Shown here: in pieces, positions 23,014-33,962 of the stretch
Layout: the number at the start of each line of letters is the position of its first letter
Position numbering within the stretch: position 1 is the first letter of the stretch
Assembly (NCBI GenBank): GCA_029255685.2
Contig: CM055313.2
Span: 53,607,579 to 53,671,578, forward strand
Direction of reading: 5' to 3'
Source of the DNA: Silene conica
Lineage: Eukaryota; Streptophyta; Magnoliopsida; Caryophyllales; Caryophyllaceae
Length of the DNA: 64,000 nt
Notes under the pieces: generated by a model
Seen by the model: the letters and a program-made list of their open reading frames with translations, nothing else
Database searches by the model: none
What the model was told of the DNA's origin: nothing
Position numbers and translations under genes: made by a program

Positions 23014-23556
23014 AATAATAAGTTTCTTTCCCTTATTATGTGAATCTCAGCCCTTATTATGTGAATTTAAGAGCTTATATTGTGAAACTAATACATTATT
23101 CTGTGAATTAAGAGCTTCAATGTTAAAAACTTCGAAGAACGACAAATAATAGAAAATAATAAGTTTCTTTTCCTTATTATTTGAATCTCAGCCCTTATTA
23201 CGTGAATCTAAGAGCTTATATTGTGAAACTAATACATTATTCTGTGAATTAAGAGCTTCAATGTTAAAAACTTCGAAGAATGACAAATAATAGAAAATAA
23301 TAAGTTTCTTTTCCTTATTATGTGAATCTCAGCCCTTATTATGTGAATCTAAGAGCTTATATTGTGAAACTAATACATTATTCTGTGAATTAAGAGCTTC
23401 AATGTTAAAAACTTCGAAGAACGACAAATAATAGAAAATAATAAGTTTCTTTTCCTTATTATGTGAATCTAAGAGCTTATATTGTTAAACTAATACATTA
23501 TTCTGTGAATTAAGAGCTTCAATGTTAAAAACTTCGAAGAACGACAATGTTTGCTT
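23014..23556. repeat. 141-bp tandem repeat, about four copies
   Basis: The AATAATAAGTTTC start recurs at 23014, 23155, 23296 and 23437, exactly 141 bp apart. Each unit contains TTATTATGTGAATCTCAGC, a TGTGAAACTAATAC segment and AACTTCGAAGAACGACAA. The last unit lacks about 23 bp. Units are nearly identical, so amplification is recent. It is built from the same TGTGAA motif as the surrounding minisatellite. Confidence 0.88.
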
Positions 23557-24018
23557 ATTTCGCCTCAAATCTTCGAAAATGAACCACACATCCAAAGAAC
23601 GACAAACAAATCACATTATAACGTACTTAATAATCAAAAAACACTCTCAAAACCTAGATATTTTCATCACAACCCTAGGTATCACTAACAATAACAATAA
23701 ACATTCAACTAATGATAATCGAGCAGGAAAATAGCAAAAAAAAAAAAAACAAAATTAAAGAGCATAAATAAGTAATTAAACTAATTAAAGAACAAAAATG
23801 TAACAAATAACATACGAACATACGAAGAACATACGAAGAAGATGATAATGGCGGTTGATGATGATTCCGAGAAGAAGATGAGACGACGACGACGAGCGAA
23901 AAGAGAGAGTGAGAGAGCAACTGCTGAGCGAGAGAGAGTGAGAAAGAATGAATTTGAAAAGACGACGCGAGAGTGAGAAAGATTGAATGAAAGTGAGAGA
24001 GTCAGTTTCTTTGTTTTT
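23557..24018 (-). other. Possible 5' leader of the minus-strand locus
   Basis: AT-rich sequence followed (23860-24005) by a GA-rich stretch, which on the minus strand is a TCTCTCACT-type pyrimidine-rich leader, as is common in plant 5' UTRs. It lies just downstream of a TATA/CACGTG site. The frame at 23705-23920 is low-complexity and probably not a protein. Confidence 0.4.
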
Positions 24019-24019
24019 T

Positions 24020-24040
24020 TGATATATATATGGACACGTG
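24020..24040 (-). promoter_or_regulatory. Promoter-like TATA box and G-box (minus strand)
   Basis: On the minus strand, CCACGTGTCC (palindromic CACGTG at 24035-24040) is followed by TATATATATC (24021-24030) and then a CT-rich stretch. This is the order of G-box, TATA box and pyrimidine-rich leader in plant promoters. It would drive the F-box/Ulp1 side. It is inferred from motifs alone. Confidence 0.45.
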
Positions 24041-24090
24041 GCTCAATCTGGTGCGTCCTTGATATTTAGATCTGACGGTTTAGGATGGGT

Positions 24091-24131
24091 CCGGCAGCCT
24101 CACGCTAAGAGGACGGCCTCACGTGATTCAG

Positions 24132-24179
<48 letters not shown>

Positions 24180-24220
24180 CTGAATCACGTGAGGCCGTCC
24201 TCTTAGCGTGAGGCTGCCGG
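24091..24220. repeat. 130-bp near-perfect palindrome centred on an AT microsatellite
   Basis: The left arm starts CCGGCAGCCTCACGCTAAGA and runs to GATTCAGATT. An alternating AT run (about 24134-24176) follows, then the exact reverse-complement arm ending CTGCCGG. It looks like a small foldback MITE or a cruciform-forming element. No clear target duplication was found. Confidence 0.85.
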
Positions 24221-24221
24221 G

Positions 24222-24603
24222 TTGGGATCCGGTGAGAACCACCTTACAATGAGAACCGGTGAGAACTCTTCCTTACGGAGTTTTTGTAAAAAAATTAATG
24301 ACATAATTGGATTCGGCATGGAATTTTATGGCCAGAGAACATATTTCTTGGTCTAGAAAATAAATACTAGTGCGCGGAAAAATGATAGATAAGAAAAAAT
24401 AGATAGTAGGTCCATGCAAATAAATAAAACGTATCTCACCTTGATTTCCGTCACTAGCATTTATTTTCTAGACCAAAAAATATGTTCTCTAGCTATAAAA
24501 TGTCATGCCAAATCCATTTATGTCATTAATTTTTGTAAAAAAAGTCCGTAAGTTAGAGTTCTCAATAGGTTCTCATTGTAAGGTGGTTCTCACCGGATCC
24601 CAA
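24222..24603. mobile_element. Foldback MITE, 382 bp
   Basis: The ends are inverted repeats starting TTGGGATCCGGTGAGAACCA (24222) and its complement ending at 24603. Similarity continues inward for most of both halves, with GAGAACATAT and TCTAGAAAATAAAT on each side, so the element folds on itself. It has no coding capacity. It sits one base from the palindrome at 24091-24220, and a target duplication could not be read. Confidence 0.75.
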
Positions 24604-24829
24604 GTCTATCTATCAAGTTCAAATGAGTCCAAATCTTTGGTTGAGTCCTTAAATTCTTATTTTAACCATTAGATATTGGAGATTCGATGGTTGAGATTAA
24701 AACAAAAAAAACATCTGCCAAACATGTATTTAATGTTTTGTCTCTCATAATTTCAATTCCCCATTTGGCTAATTAATTTTCTCTCTCATAACTTTAACTT
24801 CTAATTATTTATTTTTGAGTTTTAAAAAC

Positions 24830-25640
24830 TTATGAGTGTAACTCTAATATTTTACGAGTGTAACTCTATAGAATTATGAGTGTAACTCTAATATTGTATT
24901 AATATAACTTTGATTTTTTAATGCGATTTTTAATATAAAAATTTATGAGTATAAATCAACTGTTTCATGCGTGTAACTCTATTATTTTAGGCGTGTGACT
25001 CTATTATTTTAGGCGTATAACTCTATTATTTTAGGCCTATAACTCTATTGTTTGAGGCGTATAACTCTATTGTTTTAAGTGTGTAACTCTAATATTGTAC
25101 TAATATAACTTTGATTTTTTAATGCGATTTTTTAATTATATAAAAATTTATGAGTATAAATCAACTGTTTTATGCGTGTAACTCTATTGTTTTAGGCGTG
25201 TAACTCCATTTTTTAGGCGTGTAACTCCATTGTTTTAGGCGTGTAACTCTATTATTTTAGGCGTGTAACTCTATTGTTTTAGGCTTGTAACTCTATTGTT
25301 TGAGGCGTATAACTCTTTTATTTTAGGCGTGTACTCTATTGTTTTGGGTGTGTAACTACATTGTTTTAGGCGAGTAACTCCATTGTTTTAGGCGTGTAAC
25401 TTCATTGTTCTATTGTTGAAAGTCCATTGTTCTATTGGTGTAACTCTATTGTTCTATTAATATAACTCTATGGTTATTTTAGTGTAACTCAATTGTCATT
25501 TTAGTGTAACTTTATGGTTATTTTAGTGCAACTCCTTTGGTCTTTTGATGTCACTCTATTGTTCTATTGGTATAACTCTATGGTTTTTTAGTGCAACTCC
25601 ATTGGTCTTTTGATGTAACTACATGGTTCTTTTCCATATT
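24830..25640. repeat. 21-22 bp minisatellite (GGCGTGTAACTCTATTGTTT)
   Basis: Around 30 degenerate tandem units of the type TGTAACTCTATTGTTTTAGGC, interrupted near 24900-24960 and 25100-25150 by a repeated AT-rich block ending ATTTATGAGTATAAATCAAC. No coding capacity. Confidence 0.88.
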
Positions 25641-26070
25641 TGGAAAAAAAAACGTCACAAACTTTTCAGATCTGTAAAATAAACCCAAAAAGACCGACAC
25701 AAACAAACTTTTAGATCTGGAAAAGTTAGTACGAAGTGAAAAGTTTGAAGTGAGAACACTTTTACAATCATCTTCAGATCTGAAAACAAAAAGGAGTGTT
25801 TTGGCGGTGTAAGCAGTTCGCTTTACCCGGAAAAACCCTTTGTGACCCACATCTGAACCGTGTTTCTGCCCAGAAAAAAATCCCTAATCAAAAATCCCTA
25901 ATCAAAATGTTTCTGCCCAGAAAAAAACCCACATCTGAAGTATTGAAAATCACGCTATTACTCCTACTAAATAACGAAGGAGAATCACGCAGGAGAGGAG
26001 GCCGGAGTAGGGTGGCAGGGGTGTCGGAATAAGGCAGGAGAATCACGCAGGAGAGGAGGCCGGAGTAGGG
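25641..26070. other. Unassigned flank with a 58-bp tandem duplication next to Gypsy D
   Basis: No gene is recognised. The block GAATCACGCAGGAGAGGAGG followed by CCGGAGTAGGG occurs at about 25981 and again at about 26039, 58 bp apart. The second copy ends exactly at the Gypsy D insertion site, with TAGGG as the target duplication. Confidence 0.6.
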
Positions 26071-28089
26071 TGTAACACCCCCATTTATTTAGAGACCTGA
26101 ACTAGGACTCCCCAAATAACCAAGGTGTTACCATCTCGGTTTCCCGAGCTAGTAGATAACAAAGGAAGCAATACAGTACTTTATTATGTATTTAAACGTT
26201 AAACAGAAGTCTCAAAGGTATTACAACTGTCCATAAAAACAAAACTAAAAGTTTAGACACAGTGAAAACTAAATGAATGATCTAGCACTAGGCAGGTCTG
26301 ATCCATGTCCTCTCCACCCTTCCAGCATCCATAAGTCTAACCTGTCATTCTGCTCCCCAAAAAAATTGGATCAACGCAGACACAAACAACAAACAGGGTC
26401 AACACGAGGTTGAGTAGGTAATATAATCACAACATGAAATAACACAAGGCACAATCCCTCCATCTCCTCCACAATCATTCCTCCTCCACACCTCCAACAC
26501 AACACACCTCCCATGGCCATATCACAAGTCCCTTATCACAATACCCATATCACAATACCCATTCAGAAGCCCCGATCTCCTCAACAATCAGTAATCATTC
26601 AATCACAATATGTCACAAGTAATTATAGCAACCAAATGACGAGTAACCTCATGCCAGATTACAATTACAACATAGATATTCCCCTACCTTGAAACTGCGG
26701 AAGATAATCGTAGGTGTGCAACAGCTACTAAAAGTGTTCCACGCGGAAACCTCCACCTAGACATATATCATATAATTAATAAAACTCCCTAAATTTCATA
26801 ATATACGTACACATTCTATTTATAGAAACCTCCTATATTTAGAAAGTTTCCCAACAAACAAGGTTACCCAAAATAGCAACTTTCTAAATATAGTAACTTC
26901 CAAAAATAGTAACTTCCTAAAATTCGTCATGCTCATATATGCTACATTACCCATAAACATAAACAACTCAAACTTCCTATAATAATATTAATAATAATAA
27001 TAATAATAATAGTAATAATAATAGTAATAATAATAATCATACTAATAACAAAGGATAATTATAATGATAATTATCCTTGTATCCCAAAATGCTAAGCACG
27101 CACTAACACGATGTCTCAAAATACTAAGACACGTACTAACCCCGCAAACCCCACGCATCACTCACGCATACGAAACCACCTTCAACGCGTGACACCAACC
27201 CCGGACCACTATCGACTACTGACCCTACACCTCCGACCAGCCGCCTCACCCACGACACCCCAGCACCACTTCGATGACCGTCGACAAAGTGAACCAGAAC
27301 CAAACCCAAGTCTGGTTCCTTACCCAAAACACTCCAGCCGCCTCTAAAGGACTCTTTGTCGCCACCGCTACGACTGCCAACACCACGCTAAAACCACCAC
27401 CCAACTCCTTCTGACCCAGGACGCTTAACCACGGTGGTACCACCGTGTCGACCTCCCCCGAGTCAACGGTGGTACCACCCCCGATATACCCCCGGACACG
27501 CAAAAGAAAACAGAGCAACAAAGGAGACGAAAACGCCGGTATTACGTATACCCAGATCCTACACCCGCCGTGACAACCTCCACCCGACTCCCCTGACTAC
27601 TCGTGACAAAAGATGCTAATGTACACTGAAGACTACGACCCGGAATCCCTTCGATTTTAACACAAAACACAACAGACACATGATAACGAAGAACGACCGA
27701 CAACAAGGTGACCTTACCTGGTTCCTGCTCAAAACGAGAGGTGTTAGGGTGCTCTACACGGCCGGTGAAATCCTTCCCTTCCTTCTTTGTGGTAACGGCA
27801 GTGGGATTAGGGTAGGGGTGGTGTTTATAATAGGTTAAAAAAACTGTCGATGGTGCCTCTTATATGACGGCAGTATGAGGGGGTGTGTTTACGTGAGAGT
27901 TATCTTGAGGGTTTGACATCATGGGATGTGATAATTGCACAACCTTCCAGGCCCAAAGCTTCCCTCAAGGTCTCAAGCTCTAACCTCACGAATGGCAAAA
28001 GTATACTCAAAGTGATATAATATCTTAACAAGCTATTATAATAAAATAACATCGTAACAAAAGATACCGTAAAAGTTCGAGGTATTAAA
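26071..28089 (-). repeat. Gypsy D 3' LTR (about 2019 bp)
   Basis: Minus-strand LTR starting TTTAATACCTC (canonical TGTAATACC with one change) at 28089 and ending GGGTGTTACA at 26071. Its terminal block (26071-26420) matches Gypsy A, LTR C and the LARD, including a GTTGAGTAGG block on the plus strand. An ATA/ATAG microsatellite lies at 26985-27040. Frames between 27111 and 27620 on either strand are not recognised as proteins. Confidence 0.85.
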
Positions 28090-28289
28090 GTCTTCCCCCC
28101 TTAAAATGAACTTCGTCCCGAAGTTCACCCACACTTACCCCGAAGCAAACTCAACCATAAAACGTAAATTAAATAAAAAAAAAATCGAATACGGCAAGGC
28201 GCGAAAGGTGAAATGTTACATTCCACCCTCCTTAAAAGAGTTACGTCCACGTAACTTACCTCAGTCAAACAAGTGCGGGATACCAATTG
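28090..28289 (-). promoter_or_regulatory. Gypsy D pol end and two hairpin plus polypurine modules
   Basis: On the minus strand the last codons of pol read IPHLFD and TGA, like YPHLFD in Gypsy A. Then comes AGTTACG, loop TGGA, CGTAACT (28239-28256) with AAGGAGGGTGG, and then TGAACTTCG, loop GGA, CGAAGTTCA (28107-28127) with AAGGGGGGAAGA against the LTR. Order and spacing are as in Gypsy A. Confidence 0.8.
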
Positions 28290-28790
28290 TAACACCCCAT
28301 AATTTCGGCTAATTTAAAACTTATATTTACATACAAAAGTCGCCGAAATACGGGATATTCTAATTAATATACAAAGTCTCTTATTACAAATTCTCTTAAA
28401 AATGAAATAATACAAAGTCGAAATCAAAAACTTTTACAAACACTTAAAATAAATTTTTCACTTGAAATAAATAAAATCCTTTAACTGCAGCGGAAGTAAC
28501 CTGAAATAAAAGCAGAAGACAAAAAGGAACTACCCCCATGACGAGTAGCCCAAAAGGGAGAAACACGTCAGCCGGAAAGCTGAGTAACAGATAATACCTC
28601 AATATAAGCAGAATAGGTTTTGGTCATGGCGTGAAAACACAGACATGTAAAAATTAAAAAAAATAAACACGGAGAATAATAAAACACCCCCCGGGTAACT
28701 AATCTCAAACTCAAACCTACTCTATAATATAATTCCTTAATATAATAATAATAATAGTAGTAATAACTAATCTCAAACTCAACACCTCTC
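28290..28790 (-). mobile_element. Fragment of an unrelated LTR joined to Gypsy D pol end
   Basis: It begins on the plus strand with TGTAACACCCCATAATTTCG, that is, an LTR 3' end on the minus strand, but the sequence after that differs from the Gypsy D LTR. The junction on the minus strand reads TGTTACAATTGGTATC, resembling an LTR end plus the first bases of a primer binding site, then passes straight into the pol stop region. The segment CTAATCTCAAACTCAA occurs twice (about 28700 and 28767). Origin is uncertain. Confidence 0.45.
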
Positions 28791-29555
28791 ATGGATGCAC
28801 CATGGACTTGGAAAAGCATTTGCAAAATCAAGGAGAAACTCAAAGCAGGTTTTGTTGGGAACAGATGGGCTCTGGATGACAAGGGATATTCCATTAAACA
28901 AGGTTATGCCTGGCTAATCAATGCACAACCAAAGCCAGCTTGGACTCATGTCATTTGAAATAAATGGAATTGGCCAAAGCATTCCATTAATTCTTGGCTC
29001 ATTATGCAAGATGGGTTAAATACCAAAGCCAAATTACACAGTTTTGGCTACTGCTCTGATGATCTATGCTGCTTGTGTGGACTACTACCTGAAACCTCAG
29101 ATCACTTATTCCAGGCCTGTGAGTACAGTTGTAATATAAGAAGCAAAGTACAGGAGTGGCTTACCATTCCGTTCCCCTCAATGAATGCTCTGGTGTCTGC
29201 AACCAGACCTACTGTCAAATGGAAACTTTTGGCCCTGATCATGACATCCTTCAGGTATCACATTTGGTACCAACGAAATCAAGCTCGAATAGAACTGACT
29301 CTGTCTATGCCTATGAAAGTTGCTGCCCAGATTGAGGAAAATGTCAGAAATCGTATCAAACTCAAGCTTGGACCAGACAATGCTGCTACTGAATGGAAGG
29401 ACTGGCTTAGATAGCCTGTTTCTTAGCTGTTTGCTTTTGGTTTAATAATCATGCTTTAATGTACTTGTGGTGCCTCGAACCCACAACCCCCTTGTAAATG
29501 TTCTAAGTTTTTGATATATTAATACATACTCACATTTCACCAAAAAAAAAAAAAT
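28791..29555 (+). pseudogene. LINE ORF2 C-terminal fragment (zinc-binding reverse transcriptase domain) with poly(A)
   Basis: The frame from 28791 reads through 208 codons to TAG at 29412-29414, broken by one TGA at 28956-28958 where a Trp codon is likely ancestral. It has WTWKSICKIKEKLK, then the CCLCGLLPETSDHLFQACEY motif, a Cys/His pattern of the zf-RVT domain at the end of plant LINE ORF2. This is followed by about 130 bp of 3' UTR and an A-rich tail at 29541-29560. Missing upstream RT and endonuclease parts fit 5' truncation during target-primed integration. It lies inside Gypsy D. Confidence 0.82.
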
Positions 29556-30407
29556 AATAAAAATCATACTAATAACAAAGGATAATAATAGTGATAATTA
29601 TCCTTGTATCCCAAAATGCTAAGCACGCACTAACACCATGTCTCAAAATACTAAGACACATACTAACCCTGCAAACCGCACGCATCACTCACGCATACGA
29701 ACCCACCTTTAATGCGTAACACCAACCCCCGACCACCATCGACTACTGACACTACACCTCCGACCAGCCGCCTCACCCACGACACCCCAGCACCACTTCG
29801 ATGACCGTCAACAAAGTGAACCAGAACCAAACCCAGGTCTGGTTCCTTACCCAAAACACTCCAGCCGCCTCTAACGGACTCCCTGTCGCCGCCGCTACGA
29901 CTGCCAACACCACGCTAAAACCACCACCCAACTCCTTCTGACCCAGGACGCTTAACCACGGTGGTACCATCGTGTCGACCTCCCCCGAGTCAACGGTGGT
30001 ACACCCCCGATATACCCCCGGACACGCAAAAGAAAACAGAGCAACAAAGGAGAAGAAAACGCCGGTATTACGTATACCCAAATCCTACACCCGCCATGAC
30101 AACCTCCACCCGACTCCCCTGACTACTCATGACAAAAGATGCTAATGTACACTGAAGACTACGACCCGGAATCCCTTCGATTTTAACACAAAACACAAGA
30201 GAGACATGATAACGAAGAACGACCGACAACAAGGTGACCTTACCTGGTTCCTACTCAAAATGAGAGGTGTTAGGGTGCTCTACACGGCCGGTGAAATCCT
30301 TCCCTTCCTTCTTTGTGGTAACAGCAGTGGGATTAGGGTAGGGGTGGTGTTTATAATAGGTTAAAAAAACTGTCGATGGTGCCTCTTATATGACGGCAGT
30401 ATGAGGG
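29556..30407 (-). repeat. Gypsy D 5' LTR, first fragment
   Basis: Matches 27035-27885 of the Gypsy D 3' LTR with scattered substitutions (several per 100 bp in places), and is cut at 30407 by Copia 1. The part equivalent to 26071-27034 is missing, replaced by the LINE and the foreign LTR piece. Confidence 0.82.
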
Positions 30408-31405
30408 TGTTGGGGCTGGTGTCCTTGACAATTAAGTACAATGACTTATTAAATCTCTTTAAGGATCACAAGGGCATACTTCTGTATTATTACTAGTTGA
30501 TCCACGTTTATCAATAACGGTTGGCTTGCTAGATAAGTTTGACGTTATTGTCATACGGATGGCGGTGGTCAACTGGTCCCTATACGTCACACCTATAGGA
30601 CACGTTTGAGAGATGTGAAGGTATAAAAATACAGTCACATTTTGCCGGATATGACTAAACGGTTAGTCAGAGGTATTGACTATTAAATTAGTCAATAAGA
30701 TGTTGAGATTATTATTTAATACGGATTAAATAATTTTAGCTAATACGGATTACATGATTAATTCGTAAATTAAATATAAACGGTTATATTTAATTAAATA
30801 TTGTATTCGTGTATTAATATAAACAGTTATATTAATTTGGGTAATTATACAATATCGTATTTTGTCAGACCATTATTAATATATCGACTATATTAATATC
30901 TGATAACATGTTATGATTTATAATTAAAAATACCGCGAACAACTTAAAGCTAAATGGGTCGAATCACGAACCAGAATAAGGTAAGAGTGGAAAGCCCACT
31001 CCTACCCTACTTAGGGTATTTCGGCCGAAACAACTACATAAGGAGGTGGACTCTCCTTATGTCAGTCACTCTTGGTGCACTGTTAAATTATCTCAAGGTA
31101 AAATTAGGGTTTTGAGACATTCTTTTCCCAAAACCTCAGATCTCACATCTAAAACCTCAAGGGCTCTCCCTATATTGCAAGGCAATTGGAGAGGATTTCT
31201 CGCACACGCGGCCACGTCTCATTCTAAGTCTTGGGTGCAAGTTATAGGAGGGAATTTGCATTAATTCCTGTTCTTAGGCCTTTTGCGCGAGGACTAAAGG
31301 TTGTACTTCTTATCTCATGCTTTTTAATCTTATGACTATAAACACAACTGTATTTTTCATTATAATCCTGCAAGTTTAGGGTGAATACATGCTTTATTCC
31401 CCACA
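30408..31405 (+). repeat. Copia 1 5' LTR
   Basis: 998 bp, followed at 31408-31419 by the primer binding site TGGTATCAGAGC. A possible TATA box, TATAAAAAT, lies at 30622-30630. The 3' LTR and both Copia 2 LTRs have TATGAAAAT there. Confidence 0.92.
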
Positions 31406-33242
31406 AGTGGTATCAGAGCCATAGGCCATGAAAATTTTACTTTTGTGTTTTTCATAAGTTTATTTAAAAGATTTTGAAAAATCTCGTTTCTGCCGCTGCG
31501 TCGGTCGGTCGACCAGTTTTAGCGGTCGGTCGACCGCACCTGTGTGAGTTTTCTGTTTTTTTTTTAAAAAACAGTTTCCTTTGTGAGTTTTCGATCTTGT
31601 TTTTCGATTCCTGTTTACATATTGTTAATTAATCGATATTCTTGACAATATGTGAACCCTTGTTGATGTTAATTTTGATTTACTTGTTTTAATCAAAATT
31701 TAAAGGTAAAAACTTGTTTTAATTTCAAAAAGTGCAGCGTTTTGCGTTTTCTGAAATTCGTTTTTACTGCTTGTTGGTCGGTCGACCTAATTAATAGGTC
31801 GGTCGACCGATTTTACTGTTGCAGAAATTTTCCGTTTTTCGGCAGGAGGTCGGTCGACCACAAGTTCTGGTCGGTCGACCTCCCCCCTGTAACGGACTCG
31901 TTTTTTATTTTTTTTCTTTTCCCGAAAATAACATGTTTTATTTTCACATGGCTTACAATAATATACTGTATACGGAAATAGTGTATTATTTAGTGAAACG
32001 GTTCACCCTCGTTTGATACATATTGTTTTTAAAACAGTTTAAAACAATGGATTATATGTTTATTAAAATTGGTGATTAAAACGGTATAGTCACTTAATTT
32101 TAATCTTAAAAGGTGGTTTGGTATAAATTTATTAATCATAATAACAGTATTATGTCATGTATAAATTTTATTTCGTTGATGCATTTTATTTATCGTCTTG
32201 TGAATGCCTTGAATGCTTTCAATAACGTATTTAATTTTTGCAAACGGTTGTAACTTAGTGTGGCCTTAGAAGATTGTGTTACCGTAATGATGGGACACGA
32301 TCTTGCTTGTAATTTTGAGATCTTGAATCTCCGTTTTGGGTTTTTGCCATGTAATTACTTTTGTATTTAAATTAGAATGTATCTAGGATTACTTTTGTAA
32401 TTTAAATTAGTAATTTTGTGAAGACCAAAGACAAGACGGAGACCGGATGCTCACTCCCGCTGCAAGGACCAAGATAGAACATCAAGACAAGCTTCTAGGG
32501 TCCAACGGTGGATTCCAAGTTGTTTTATGTTTATTTTGGTAGGATAGGCCACACTAGGACTTTTATTTACGTTTATTGCATTTATCTTTACGCTTTCATC
32601 GATAATAGCTTGCATCATATTCCGCCTAAAAACCAAACCACCTATATCATGCCTGAAAACTGACTCATGTAGAGGTCACGCGTTAGTTTTCTGTGACAAT
32701 ACAGATGTCACATGTCAATTTAAAAGCCATCACTTTATTTAATTCATTCACGCAAATGCTAGTTTTTAGTTCACTTAAATATGGATAAATAAGAGTTGAT
32801 GGAGTCTTCCTCGTATAACCAAAAATTGAGATTAGTCTTTATAAATCAGCCTCCCATGAATCCCTTCTTCGTCGGTAGGCATAATATGACCCCTTCTACG
32901 TCGGGTAAGTGGGAACAGATGATTTATTTTATCTCAACATCATGGTCACTCGATAATATTACAGTGACTGAGATGGACTAATAGATAGGATTTACGGAAA
33001 TCTATCGACCAAGAGTTCCAACGATTGGAATTAGCCAAACTGTGGGCTTATAAATATACGGAAATTGAGTCTTGGGATCGTTTATATAATTCTTGAGGGA
33101 GATCAATTATATAAATGCATGAGTCTACGAGTTTAAATTCAATTTAATATAGACTTAAATCACAACAATGAGTTGCTTATATGGTTTTGTTTTATCTTCT
33201 TTCAGTGTAGAACACGTTCATTAAAACTGCTGTAAAACTAAA
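31406..33242 (+). other. Copia 1 leader with repeated GGTCGGTCGACC motifs
   Basis: 1.8 kb untranslated leader. Between 31495 and 31890 the palindrome-containing motif GGTCGGTCGACC occurs six times, in three close pairs. The remainder is AT-rich. Short frames inside (for example 31742-31981) are built on the motif and are not believed to be genes. Confidence 0.75.
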
Positions 33243-33962
33243 ATGGCTGGTGAAGACCCAATGCCAAGTGCCAAGCTAGCACGTGAATCCTGGCTAAAAG
33301 CCTTCATGGACTCCATGAATCAGTCAACTAGACTGAGGAATGATGGGTCAAACTTCTCTGACTGGGAGGCAGCACTACGGAATGCTGCCATTGCTGACGG
33401 AAAGCTTAAGTTTTTAACTGAGCCCATTCCGGCACACCCAGGAACTGGAGCTAGAGCCAACGATGTTCGCGCTCACAGCGACTTCGTCATGGAAGCGGGT
33501 GCGATAAAGAACGTACTCATCTATGCAATGGAATCTAATTTGCAAAGACGCTTCATAACCCATGGTGCAAACAAGATTTTCACCACGCTCACTAACGAAT
33601 TCTCCAAGGCTCCGAGAATCGTTTCTTATGAGCATACCTGTCGCTTCTTTGAGGCGAAACTCCAGAAGGGCCAAGCTGTTAGCCCACATATTCTCAACAT
33701 GATTGAGAATATCGAGAAACTGGAGACCCTAAACTGCAAGATCAGTGAGAACATCATCGTTGATCGCATGATTCATTCGCTTCATGATGGGTTCGCCCTC
33801 TTTAGGGCCAACTACTACATGAACGACATGAAGAAGACTCCCCATGAGCTCCACTCCCTTCTCGTACAGACTGAGAAGGATCTAAAGTTGAGTGGGAGTC
33901 TAAAGCAGGATGTTCTCATGATCTCAAGTAAGGGAAAAGGTAAAGGGAAGGCTAAAGCTTAG
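33243..33962 (+). CDS. Copia 1 gag (ends at an in-frame TAG)
   Basis: ATG at 33243 follows a long leader. The 239-residue product contains SNFSDWEAALRNA, EAKLQKGQAVSPHI and MNDMKKTPHELHSLL, the pattern of copia gag capsid regions, and ends in a basic KGKGKGKAKA stretch. The TAG at 33960-33962 is in frame with pol. The sister Copia 2 has a Gln codon there and reads on to the zinc knuckle, so the TAG looks like a C-to-T nonsense change, not a normal gag end. Gag forms the particle that packages the RNA. Without readthrough, this copy would make capsid protein but little pol. Confidence 0.88.
   Translation: MAGEDPMPSAKLARESWLKAFMDSMNQSTRLRNDGSNFSDWEAALRNAAIADGKLKFLTEPIPAHPGTGARANDVRAHSDFVMEAGAIKNVLIYAMESNLQRRFITHGANKIFTTLTNEFSKAPRIVSYEHTCRFFEAKLQKGQAVSPHILNMIENIEKLETLNCKISENIIVDRMIHSLHDGFALFRANYYMNDMKKTPHELHSLLVQTEKDLKLSGSLKQDVLMISSKGKGKGKAKA

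Noticed and set aside
23705-23920. 71-codon minus-strand frame in the leader region
   Set aside because: Ser/Val/Phe runs from GA-rich DNA, no recognised motif; better explained as 5' UTR.
24134-24176. AT microsatellite as an origin or regulatory site
   Set aside because: It is the centre of a palindromic MITE-like element; nothing points to another role.
27111-27620. Pro/Thr-rich frames in the Gypsy D LTR on both strands
   Set aside because: Present in both LTR copies with frame-breaking differences; not coding.
31495-31890. GGTCGACC repeats considered as a CRISPR-like array
   Set aside because: Repeats are 12 bp with irregular spacing, inside a eukaryotic retrotransposon leader.
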